Of a stretch of DNA of 64,000 nucleotides, positions 26,101 through 36,500 are shown piece after piece; positions within the stretch are counted from its first letter, which is position 1, and each line of letters begins with the position of its first letter. Both the position numbers and the translations under genes were made by a program. Below the pieces are notes generated by a model. That model searched no databases, was not told the origin of the DNA, and worked only from the letters and a program-made list of their open reading frames with translations. Origin of the DNA: Haemonchus contortus (Eukaryota > Nematoda > Chromadorea > Rhabditida > Trichostrongylidae); assembly GCA_000469685.2 (NCBI GenBank), contig LS997563.1:39286468-39350467 (forward strand). The letters are read 5' to 3'.

Positions 26101-29100
26101 AAGCATTTTCGAGATCATTTCTTCTCTTGTTTGGACTGAAGGATGCTTTCATCTCAGAGGCTGACCACATGGAGACATTCATGGGATTTAGGTCAGGGCT
26201 CCAGAGTGGTCACTGATCGAAGGTTATGAAGTCAAGAAACCCCTTTTACGAAATTTCTAGGCAATTTCTGTTCTGCGGTCTGGAGCTTCATCTTGACAAT
26301 ATGACCGGTTCGAATCACCAAAGTGTCCCATTGCGCACGAAGAGATCAAACAGGCCTCCTAACCAACTTTCACTCCATAATTTACAAGAATAATCGGTGC
26401 CTTTGCCTCGGCGGTGACGCTAGCACAGGCCATCACAGAAAGTTAGTGAGCCAGACGCTGTATCACTTTCAATCATTTAAGCTTCATATAAATCTTATCG
26501 CTCTACTTATTGAGCGCCTATTTCACTGGGAATATCTTTTCGTCGGTGAACAGGAATTCCACACGACAATTTTTTCGGATGCGACAGGCAGCTTTTGTTA
26601 GCCAACCTTTCTCTTCTCTTAAACCTGCTCACTGGGGAGATCACTTTCTGATCGTATAAGGGTCCCGTTGTGCAGGTGATGCTTCACGATTTCACGCAGA
26701 AAATTTCGTGAGGTATCCACTCATTTCGCCTTTTTGGACTCAGAATGAATTTCGCTGCTACGTAGACCTTTGCCCTGCTTCCTTAAAACTTCCCCTAAAT
26801 ATAACCACAGATCTCCTTGGTTTACCACTCCTATCTGCAATTGTTCCCAACTCTCGAGAGCGTCTTATGGTTGAATGCACCACCAGCCTTGTTACGCTAG
26901 TTCGTCTGTAGATGCACCGAGCCGAAAGTGCTTGTAAATGCAAAGCAACGTTTGATTCATGGACTATTTACGCTTATATTATTTTCAAAATCTTTCAAAA
27001 GTTTAGTATCATTAGAAAGGTAACAATGTAAGCTACCTTGTGGAATGGAAGAAGTTCAATGAATTGTTATGAATACAGAAAAAATTTGCTATGAACGTCA
27101 GCGCGCGCTGTAATCATAATTTTGGCCCACCCTGTACTCGAAATGGATTGAACTTGAATACTCGGGCCACTCGTCAGTTGAAGTTAATGATTGGACTTAT
27201 GAGATATGTGGCGATTGGGACCCAACCAACTCTTTTGGGTCCAACAAGCTGCTCAACCTCTGCGAATTGAGTCGAGGACGCTCAAGTCCTCTTGAAAAGT
27301 AAATATGTTGGTCTGAACAACGAGGCATATGTGGCTCCACATTCAAACTTCTTTGAGTTAATGAGGAAGTCTAGAATGCGCGGCTTATACTAGAATATCT
27401 GTTTTTGAAGGGATTTTTATTTTGTAGAAAAATAAGAGAAGCATTCATAAATTTTTTTATGTTTTTTCTGTGACTTTGCTATCGACCAGGGCTTCTGCTA
27501 GCACTTTTCTCGCATGAAATGGGAAAAGAATGTGAAAGAGGTGAAATCCTTCCTGGAGAGGTACGTTTACCCAAGAATTCGTCGAATAGACTCGAAATTG
27601 AACAAAGTAGTAGAGTCTGAAGGTAGGGTTAGGGATAGTGGTAGTAATATGAATGTCTAAATTGAATGAATTCACAAGAAAAACGGGATCTCTTGGTTAA
27701 AGGCACAATCAACGATAATTTTGAGGTATCCTTTTTTAGACGAAAAGCGGAAGTATAGTTTAAGAATAGTTAGTTGGTAGTGAAAAAAGCGAGAAAATTC
27801 ACCGATTTAGAGAAAAACAAGGCTCCTCAAAAGTAAGGGAAATAGAGATTGGAAGAGATTATCTTGACGGAAATAACATGGAAAGGGTATTTGGACGAGA
27901 TTTCGGTTGTTGCAATAGCGCAAACAGCTGACTACATCAAGCCGAAATTGTCCACAGATGTCGTCCACTACCGCTATGGGTCATGAAAAGTTGTTTGTAC
28001 TCCCTACTTGGATTCCTTTGCCATTTGTTCAGCCTCTACAATGCCGGTGAAACTCGTCCGAGGACACACACGAGCCAACCTTTGAGCCTTTATGACGCCC
28101 TAAATAGGCCGTTTTTCGACATGATAGCGCCAGATATGGTATAAGAGGGGGCCTCAAATTCATATTATGGGGAAATCCCAGAAACCATTTTTATTGTGAA
28201 CTGTGCCTTTAAAGTAGCGTGGTCTCGAGAAGGGATCCATATAAGGAGGCAGTAATGTACCGAAGTAGAACTCGATAAGAGCTACGACCACTCCTATGGA
28301 CTCATACAGCCGGCTATTGCCTCTGGCTCTCGGTAAGTCGACGATACGTCTATGCCCCTTCATAGCTCTTAAAGCATGTGAAATCGCCTGTAATAATGAG
28401 GTGTCAGGGTTACCGAGTACCGCGACCGCCCATTTCTGGTCTGAACCAAATACTTTGTCGGATTTCCTTGTTACTACTCTCTTTTGATAATTATCAGCTT
28501 TCTTCAGGTGGTGGTATCGATATTGAACTCAATGTACCCCCTTGGTCCGGCAGTACCAGTGAAATTCCTACGAGCAGCGATAGTGTTTTGCCATGACCAT
28601 GATTGGATTCACATGAAAAATCAATTGGAACAGGTATAAGCAGACCGAGCAGAAAAATTCTCAATTGAGGATTTTTTTGGCTGGACTCCCAGTTGAACAG
28701 CCATTCGAGTTTCCTAGAGTCTTACTTGCCTTCAGAATCTTCTTCAACAACCTCCTAAGACGTGGGAAGAATATCGTGATCAAATTATTTTCGCGGAACG
28801 TTTCAAACTCGAAAATATGTTGGCTACGTCGGTTCAGAGAGCCGAAGGCAGGTGAGACCACCAATTGAGAGGTTCTCTGATACTTTCTGTATCAGCCTTC
28901 TTTTTACTGGCATGTTGCCTTCAAAAAAAAATCGTCGATGTCCTAAAGACTTAAGAGTTCTTCTCATACTGATCCAGCGTTGCGATTTCTACTCGCATAC
29001 TGACGAACAGGGTTAACTGGACTAGATTCGAAGCTCGGAAAAAAACTTTTGGAGAAGTTGATGGGAAGATAAAGCTCCGAAACTATTTTAAAACCTGGTT

Positions 29101-30080
29101 TATCATGTCTCATGGAGCCGTGTACATGTAGCCCGAATCGATAGCAACAATAATCTCTTTGAAGACCTTTTCAAGTGGTTCACATACAACCTAAGGGTAT
29201 GGCCATCTTTTCGATTGCGGCATTTACCTTTTTCGCTTTGCGAAATTCATGGTTTTGCAAAACCCAGTGTTATGCATCCTAGCAGCTGAGAATAACCTAT
29301 CGTCATGACAAAGCTCATAATCAACTGGTAACGTCCGTAATTTCCCAAGAATTCAGCCTTTGAAGGATAGAAAGCTCAAAAATAGGAATAGGATTCACTC
29401 CAGAAACGACAAATTAATTCTTTGGCTCAATATTTTTCGGCGTTGATCAGTTTTGTTTTTGGTTTGCGCCACACATTCGATTTTTTATCAGGATTGTGAG
29501 CGGTGTGACCTATGTAAATGTCAGTGTTTTAATACTCCTCGACATGTTTCATACCAAATAGGCGACCAAAGAAAAATAGAAGGGTCTGGTTGGTATGGGC
29601 AAGAATCGAACCAAGATTCGATAGCCGGGCTATGCGAGTGAGATAGTGTGCCCCACTTGCCGTTACAACACTCCCACCCTTCAACTTTCAAACTTTAATT
29701 CCCCCTGATGTCTTCTTCTCTTATTTTTAGCTGCAACAACTTCGCAGAAGAACTACGAAAAAGTGACGATTTCAAGAAGCTCCATACATCAACGAGAAAT
29801 CTCTTAGTTGACCGCCTTTGCAGTGGATGGGGGCTGGAGCCGAAGCTCGTTAATAGACTCGCCACCAGGTACCACTGATCCTAAAATTGAACTAATCTAT
29901 TCAGAAATATTCAAAAAGGACTCCTTCAGGGAGCCGAGTTCATTCCGTGAACGCAAAATTGGGCTGAATACTGGTGGACCACGTGCGTTCGAGGAAGAAC
30001 GTCAAGCGGCTACCTTGGCCGAGGTGAATTCTGAATACTACTTCGGACCTGTTGGAGAACTTTGCGTTGTGGATTCCTAG
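20191..30080 (+). CDS. BTB/POZ-domain protein, 12 exons, 426 aa
   Basis: Exons: 20191-20263, 20527-20642, 21502-21613, 22288-22364, 22459-22584, 25048-25121, 25404-25512, 25579-25650, 25731-25842, 27178-27298, 29731-29868, 29930-30080. All phases agree and the total is 1281 bases (426 codons plus stop). Residues about 64-165 form a BTB/POZ fold: 'DGDLIVLFSDGSTIKVHR' is the typical first strand pair with the conserved His, then 'ALYSTYI', then 'FIEMLYHIYPTLRPLYRN' and a helix 'FAKAAVSYEATPLIYQLSKH'. BTB domains dimerise, and many act as cullin-3 adaptors. The ~260-residue C-terminal part ('EVNDWTYEICGDWDPTNSFG', 'NLLVDRLCSGWGLE') is unrecognised: no Kelch, zinc finger or clear MATH domain. There is no signal peptide, so it is probably cytosolic or nuclear. 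Its introns hold MITEs, Helitron sequence and a mariner-like element. The first exon (start ATG) is the least certain part. Confidence 0.75.
20841..21351. mobile_element. TTAAAGGC MITE, copy 2, in BTB intron 2
   Basis: Bounded by TTAAAGGCATTGTTCACGAT and the inverse of TTAAAGGCATAGTTCACGAT. It is 511 bases long with no transposase frame and lies wholly inside intron 2 (20643-21501) of the BTB gene. Internal words match copy 3 at 27697-28212 in inverted order, for example the region around 'ATTAGGGCGAAGAACGGCCT'. Confidence 0.65.
23290..24464 (-). mobile_element. Helitron-like element, minus orientation, in BTB intron 5
   Basis: On the minus strand a 5' end 'TCCTTCTTATATATAAAG' preceded by A sits at 24464, followed by the family body: 'GGAGCACAGGCGATAGGAT', 'TTCAAACTTGGTAGGAG' and 'CATAAGTCCTGTCCCC' in repeated form over 24058-24390. 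A second, similar head is at about 24594 (TCTTATATATAAAGC), so two copies may be nested. The 149-codon + frame at 23462-23911 belongs to this repeat, since a related sequence recurs at 58340-58450. The left boundary is uncertain. Confidence 0.5.
25871..27134 (-). mobile_element. Mariner-like DNA transposon (inactive) in BTB intron 9
   Basis: It is 1264 bases with perfect 26-base terminal inverted repeats beginning CAGGGTGGGCCAAAATTATG, flanked by TA target duplications (25869-25870 and 27135-27136). Size, ends and TA target are typical of Tc1/mariner. The minus strand holds a broken transposase: near the right end 'RSRELGTIADRSGKPRR' resembles the linker after the helix-turn-helix DNA-binding region, and at about 26205-26183 'WSPDLNPMN' matches the conserved C-terminal catalytic neighbourhood. 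Stops and frameshifts interrupt it, so the copy is not autonomous. Removing it leaves a BTB intron of about 70 bases. Confidence 0.85.
27697..28212. mobile_element. TTAAAGGC MITE, copy 3, in BTB intron 10
   Basis: The ends are TTAAAGGCACAATCAACGAT and the inverse of TTAAAGGCACAGTTCACAAT. It is 516 bases, similar in length to copy 2, and non-coding. It lies in the 2.4 kb intron 10 (27299-29730). Confidence 0.65.
29590..29685 (-). repeat. tRNA-derived SINE head in BTB intron 10
   Basis: The minus strand carries 'GTAACGGCAAGTGGGGCAC' (A-box-like) and, about 45 bases on, 'TTGGTTCGATTCTTGCC' (a good B-box). It matches the layout of the heads near 1615 and 17330. Confidence 0.5.
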
Positions 30081-31705
30081 AAATTTCGAAGGAATTTCAA
30101 GAAATATTTTATACATTCGCAATAGCTTTTTGTCCGTTTGCCTGTTCTCGTTCAATCAATTTTGTCGATTTTTTGCGTTGTGGAAACCTGAGACGGTACT
30201 CCTACCTGGATTTCCTTCGAAGGAAGTCTTCGGTACTGTGGGGGTAGCCAGCTTTGGCTCTTTTTGTTATAATGTTTAGTGGAAATGAATGTTTGTTATA
30301 AATAGGTGTTAATTTTTGTTGCGTGTACAGGTATAAGAAATCCTCACCTATCTCAAAATCCATTTTGAGGTGCGTTCCAGGAGAATTTGTGAGAACAGTA
30401 ACAAAATTGCAGAATGTGGTGCAGACAACTCGCCAGAGGGCGGGATCTTGGTGATGGGGCGGAGCTTAGATCATCAACTTCACAAGGGTTTACCTCTTTT
30501 CGAGGGAAGCTTTTCTGAATAAAAACAGCAATGATCTGATCTGGCCGGGCCATGTGAATTCTGCAACCCCCACTTTAACCAGTGTGGAATAACCTTGCTC
30601 ACTGTAAGAGGTAAGCTCTTTTTTCTTTGCACCTTTTTGACGTCCGTTGATGCGTATAGAGCCTTTCCTTTCTCACCTTTTCCTTCGGCTTTATGGTGCT
30701 ATGTTGTCCTTCTGCGAGGTGCTACAATTTCAAGTGCTTTGGTCAGAGAGGTGGTCTCTACGATTTTATTGACACAAAGTCGTCTACGTTTAGCACATCG
30801 TCGAACGCCTATCGTCCACATTTGGAACTTTCCTCTCATTTGCTTCTTCTACTGTCCACTTGACCCTACAATTATTTGTAACTCTAACTCTGGGCCTCCA
30901 ACTATAGACTCTTTAAGAGAAACCTTCAGTTGTGCTGTCTAATTCATTCTTTCTTTTCAAAGTTAAATATTCCAATTAGTATTTGTGGTAGTGAGACGAA
31001 AAAATGGGAAGTTAGTGCTGAAAAAGTTCTTAAGATGTTGGTGAAATTTAGTTCGGATCGCGCCATGCATTGACCTTTCAGTTGCGAAGGCAATGGTATG
31101 CTAATTTGTGCATGGTCTACACATTGAGATGAGTGGGGGGCAAGCGGATTTGAAGGCGGCACTCCTACCCCCTGCAAGTGTTTGTTACTCGACAAAGCTG
31201 GGAGAAACGTAGGCAATTTGTCATGTTCCTTTTGCTTTACATTTTTTTCTGCGACTTCAGTGACAGTAATACTTATTAGTAATAGATATGACTATGAAGT
31301 TGTCGTTTGGTTTATTATCAACTAAAGGACGGATTATTCTTTGTAATCCTACATAAGTAAATTAATGACTTCCTAGTTTTCCATCCAGATTTACAATCAC
31401 GTTTGAGGGCGGCTGATTTCCACCTTCACTAATTCTTTGATTAATTGTTGTCATACAAAGAGAATGAAGGGTTCATCAATGTAGGCAAGATCCAATCCGA
31501 GGTTTGTTGATATAAGTGGGACCCAATCCAAGAATCATCCTCAGCTCATTCCTATCTTCGAAGCCTCTATCTTAGCTGTATTTCTGATGCAGGAGGTTGT
31601 TTATCTCAGATGAAACTCCATGATAATCTCACGACAATTTAGCATATACTGTCTACCGTTAGAACCTACCATTAGTACCTACTGATTTTTACTTTATGAA
31701 TTCAG
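30081..31705. other. Intergenic region
   Basis: It separates the BTB gene from the secreted-protein gene. No canonical AATAAA is close downstream of the BTB stop ('ATAAAT' near 30298 is weak). The frame at 30595-30942 (+) has no ATG start and no motif. Nothing else is recognisable. Confidence 0.45.
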
Positions 31706-33069
31706 ATGATAAAATGGATAATATTGGTGAGCGCATTGTGCTTCTCAACGACATCATTCATCATCGGAGGGTGCATCGGACCAAAATCTGTTCTTGAAAG
31801 ATATTTAAATCCAAAACAGAAAGTCGAATTACGTAAAATTATTCATACGCAATTCGATGGCAAAAACGCGGAGCAGGTGGCTTCAATTACTTTCATGGAT
31901 ATCGATTTTTTGCCCCAATGCAGCAGTTGCAGGTTCTGGCCATTGCGAACACCTACGTACATAGCGTTATCACACCGAAGCAATGGCTGAGGTTGTTCTC
32001 GAAGAGTTCTTTTATCTTCACAACAGAATTTGTTTCATTTCAGTATCCTCCCCGAGCTACGGGTATATCAGACAAGACGAAGGGAATGTTCTATTTATTC
32101 TCAACTACTTCCAACAGCGGTATATAAACAACTACTGGTAAGTGTCAAAGCATGAATAAAAACCCCAATCCATCAACAGTCACCGCTTCCGTAATGGAAA
32201 ATTTGCAGAATGAGGTGGACGATAAATTGAGAAAGATGATGGTACTTAACGTAATCACGGTCCGAGTTGGATTTTCTTTCGAACAGCGAAGTCGCCTCCT
32301 AACCCTCACCCAGGCTTAGGCCCGGATGAGGACTCAATTTGAAGCCCGAATTTGAAGTCGAAGTCGGGTTGGGACACCTACTCAAAGGATTGATTCTGCA
32401 GAATTTAGAGGACTTTCTCAATTTTTCCTCCAAATGGGAGCTATTTCCACTTCGGGAGAAGGACCGGTAATAACTACCAAGAGCAGAGCAGCTACACTCA
32501 GTAACAGGCTGTCAGCTGCTAGTGACTTTCAATAGAGGATATACAATTAGAATGGAGCGCTTCTGTTTCTGTCACTTTTCACAGTAACTCGATCTCTTTT
32601 ATTCTACCTGACTTTTGGAATAACCGACGTTAAAACATCACCACTGATTAGGTCAGTCTGATGTACTGACCGCTTCGCAGCCGCGCGCATAATAGCCATG
32701 TGTTACCACAATGTTTTCTGTGTCTGCTTCTTGTTTGGACGTGGGCTGTTCTACTAGGGGGGAACAACCTCTACTTATCACTTACTCTTCCAGAACTCTG
32801 TATGGGCAGCTATGGAGCATGGCGTGAATGACAGCGATCTGAAGCGCCTTGTTGATGAATATGTTGATCGTGCGATAAAATCTGGAATGACAACTATTGA
32901 TAAAACGTACACGAAAGCTCGTCCGGTCGTGACAACTACGCCAAAAACTCGGATATTTTCCAATCGATTGATCAGCGAGATCGATCCACAGCCGAAAGCA
33001 ACAAAACGACGAGAATATCCATCATATAGACGACTTCCATCGGGAAATATCGATGTATGGGTCCCTTAA
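31706..33069 (+). CDS. Secreted protein of unrecognised family, 5 exons, 213 aa
   Basis: Exons: 31706-31876, 31924-31991, 32044-32137, 32209-32241 and 32794-33069; phases agree and total 642 bases (213 codons plus stop). Introns 1-3 are 47, 52 and 71 bases; intron 4 is 552. Residues 1-22 form a signal peptide with core 'WIILVSALCFSTTSFIIGG'. The mature part looks mostly helical ('LNPKQKVELRKIIHTQF', 'DVD'-free linkers, 'LNEVDDKLRKMM', 'LKRLVDEYVDRAIKSGM') and ends in a basic, Pro-rich tail 'ATKRREYPSYRRLPSGNI'. Lone Cys residues make heavy disulfide bonding unlikely. The ATG follows directly on 'ATTCAG', as expected if a spliced leader is joined there. Nematodes have several secreted helical families (for example SXP/RAL-2 and FAR), but I cannot place this one. 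Confidence 0.72.
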
Positions 33070-33560
33070 CATACTTCCAAATTATTTTTTTCGTTTGTTA
33101 ACTCTACAGTAAGTCATTCATAGTGTCTGTACAGGTCCGACTACGTTACGTTTCCGTTTTCGTTTGAACCATATGATCAGCTAATCGAAATTATTTGTTA
33201 ATTTTACATGTATTTATTTCAATTTCGAAAAATCAGTTGTCGATAATTCTGCGATAAATGAAGGGCGATCAATACCTATAAAAACAAGACCGAGTTGCCG
33301 CTTATCCCAAAGTGACGGCATCCTACATGCAATCGATGTGTCTAAAGTCCAAAGTGGGAACGGCGGTTCAGCTGAACGACCACTTCTTATAGTAGGCCTT
33401 GATAAATAGGCTCAATACAATTGGGCTATCCAAGGCCAAGTAAACAGGCCCGGAAGGTCCCTATCAGTAGCGATTGTGGGAGAGACGTTATACTCAGGAT
33501 TCAGTATGACTCAATCATCATCTCCGGCTATTCGAGACTGTTGCGGCAAATTCCGGGAAG

Positions 33561-36500
33561 ATGAGCAGTGAAGATACCGGATCGAAGGTAAGGTCGTTAC
33601 AGTTCCTTGACAGTTCCTTGAAGGCACATTCCGCGGTTCAACCTGCCTACGTAGACAAACCAGAAGGGTTGTTCAATTAGCAAATCGTCACTACCAAAAA
33701 TTATCTGAAACATCGTTTTCAGATCAAAAAGCCTGACCTGCGTCTTTGAGCGAAAGTAGCATTTGTGTAATAGAGCGCAGACAACGAGACAACTGTTTAG
33801 TCACCCAGCCAGTTGCTGCGGAATGTGCCTTTGGGTTTGGTTTCCTATTTGATTACACTTTTTTAGGCTTCGAGAGAAGGGAAACGTCCCTCCGAGGTCT
33901 GTTTCATGATGACGTCAGGCAATTTCGATTTTTTTGTAATTGCAGAAGCAAACATCGGCCATATCCACAAATAGCTTTTAGTAACGCATCCTTCAACTAC
34001 TACCGGAAAAATCCTCACAAATAAACATGCTGAAGGAATTTTCTCGTTTAGGATACCAAAACGAGGAGTACAAGCAACATAACCGTTGAAGATACGGAAT
34101 CTGAGCCACTCTTATCAAAAGGTAAGGTAGTATGTGTTATAACAGTAAGGGAGGTCATGCAGTCTGCAGTCTCGCGATAAAGTTGATGGTCTGTGAAGAT
34201 TCGGCAGTGAAGGACTTGATAGTTAAAGTTGAACAGGCAGTACAGCAGGTGGGGACATGCCTGAATGGGTCGATATTTGGACAGGAATCGACCTAACTTC
34301 GTTCTACCCCGACTGGACTGATCGCAGGCGCTGGGCGCTGGCTGGGTCCGATTTAGCCTATCGGAAGAATTCGTAGTCCCTAGTTAGCACCAACTACCAC
34401 AAGTACCACTACAGTAAAAGGAAGCGACAGCATACCCTCCGATCCCTACCTTATAATTGTCAAATATGACCACGCATTAGACACAAGCTCAGCAGAATTG
34501 CTACCACTCACTATCACTCGTTATCACGTCTTATCACTATCACAGTTTATCACCTAGTTATTGTTTGAATCGACAGATTGATTGAGCCAAAGTTTCAGAG
34601 GCAGCAGAGGAAAAAACGCTGACATGGATTGATATCGAAGCTACCGTGCCGATGATTGGGAAAAGTTCAAAAGCCAGAAGGAAGACCGTGCTTCGAGGGG
34701 GTGAGTGAACTATTGTCACACCAGTTTGATAATTATTATATTATAATCCCTCTATTATAGTATCCGGTGTAGCACTTCCACGTGAAGTTCTTGCAATAAT
34801 GGGTGGAAGTGGAGCAGGAAAAACAACTTTGATGAATATTCTGGCTTTTCAGAGCTCTAAGGAAATTGAGGTGAGCCGATACTATGTTAATATTTGAACT
34901 TTTGAGTGGATTAGAAGCAGTAGGCAGTAATATGTCAGCATAACTATACGGTAACTATAATAACAACAATAATTATACATAAATGTACTGTAGCGAGGGT
35001 TCTTCCTATGTATTTACATAAGAGTCATATAGTTGGTTGGCAAAAACAGTCCCCTAGAAAGTTCCTTCCGCCGTTAAGTTTTGCCCGTCTGATCTTCCCC
35101 TGATTGTCGTCAAGCGCTTCAGCTGCTTCTATTGCTCAATCCAAGGAGGAAACGTCAGAAACGGCACAGCTGAACTACCAGCTCTTTTTTAGAGTAATGG
35201 AGCAGTACTTGTAAATGGCAAAGCAATGACAAAACTCGATATGCGACGAATGTCAGCATACGTTCAACAGATAGACCTATTCTGTGGGACATTGACAGTA
35301 AAAGAGCAGTTGACATATTCTGTGGGTGATACATCTTTAAGTTTCATAATGAAACACACTAACTATTAATTATTGCACAAAAAAGTAAAAATAAAACCTC
35401 AAATTATTACAAAGCGAAATTCCCTATCGTCCTTCTTTCTAACAGAACGAATTTCAGGCTTTACTACGAATGGGCAGCCAATATACATATACGCAAAAGA
35501 TGGAAAAAGTCGAAGAAGTTATTAAGGATATGAATTTAACTGAATGCCAGGATACGCTCATTGGCATACCCAATCGAAGTAAAGGTATATCTGTTGGTGA
35601 AAAGAAGCGTCTAGCATTTGGTAGTGAGGTAAGTCGAGTTTTTGAACCTTATGACCCATTCCTTTAGACCCCTATACTAAACCATTCTTTTGGAACTTGC
35701 AGCTCTATAGAGGTACTGTGCTTTGAAATTCAGTAAAATTACTCTATCAAACAGCGACATGAGATCGGTACCTGGTCCGAGCTTTTTCTGAAGCTGAAGT
35801 GGTTTTATACATAGCACAGCAGGAGAACTTCATTGAAGGCACAATTGAGGCCTACGTATTCGAACAGCTGTGGAGTATTATTGGTTTCAGATATTAACTG
35901 ATCCTCCCATATTGTTTTGTGACGAACCAACTACAGGCTTAGACGGATTCATGGCTCATCAGGTAAGTGCTTAAGTGAAAATCTCCCAGGGTTGCTCCAA
36001 TTTTAATCCACATTTTGCCTTTACATATTATATCTAAACTAGCCAGAAGAACAGAATGGAATACGTCATGAGAAGCCTTCTCTTTTGTTTTGCGCCCTCT
36101 TATGAGTACATATGCTTCAAAGTATGATTGGCCGAAGCAGGGGCGAGAAGGGAGGCTGACGGATTGGTATGGTTGTGAGATTGTGAGAAGGGTATGATGG
36201 TTATAGACATGATACCAGAGTTGAACGTAAAATAAAAGTGTCTAATCTTGCATTGTACTTCGCCCTCGCCTCAACTGAGAGAGGAGGAGGGGGGGGGGGG
36301 GAAGAAGAGGAAGAAGCTCATCTCAGATCATCCATCATGAAGAGACATTGTCAATCAGCATATTCGATTTCTCCTCCTTCCTGATCGGCACAGTTTTCCT
36401 TACCATAATTGAAAAGCCCAGCTTTCCTTCACTCTTCTGCCCTCTTCTTCCATCTAGGTGCTGTCTCAGAATGAAGGAAGTATTCTCCAGATCAATATAG

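Noticed and set aside
30595..30942. 115-codon + frame with a hydrophobic start
   Set aside because: It begins at TTG, has no ATG and contains no recognisable domain; no phase-matched exon was found on either side.
31933..32043. Alternative splice model reading through 31877-31932 in the secreted-protein gene
   Set aside because: It gives a less protein-like sequence. The 47-base intron 31877-31923 with a good acceptor restores an amphipathic helical stretch and keeps all phases.
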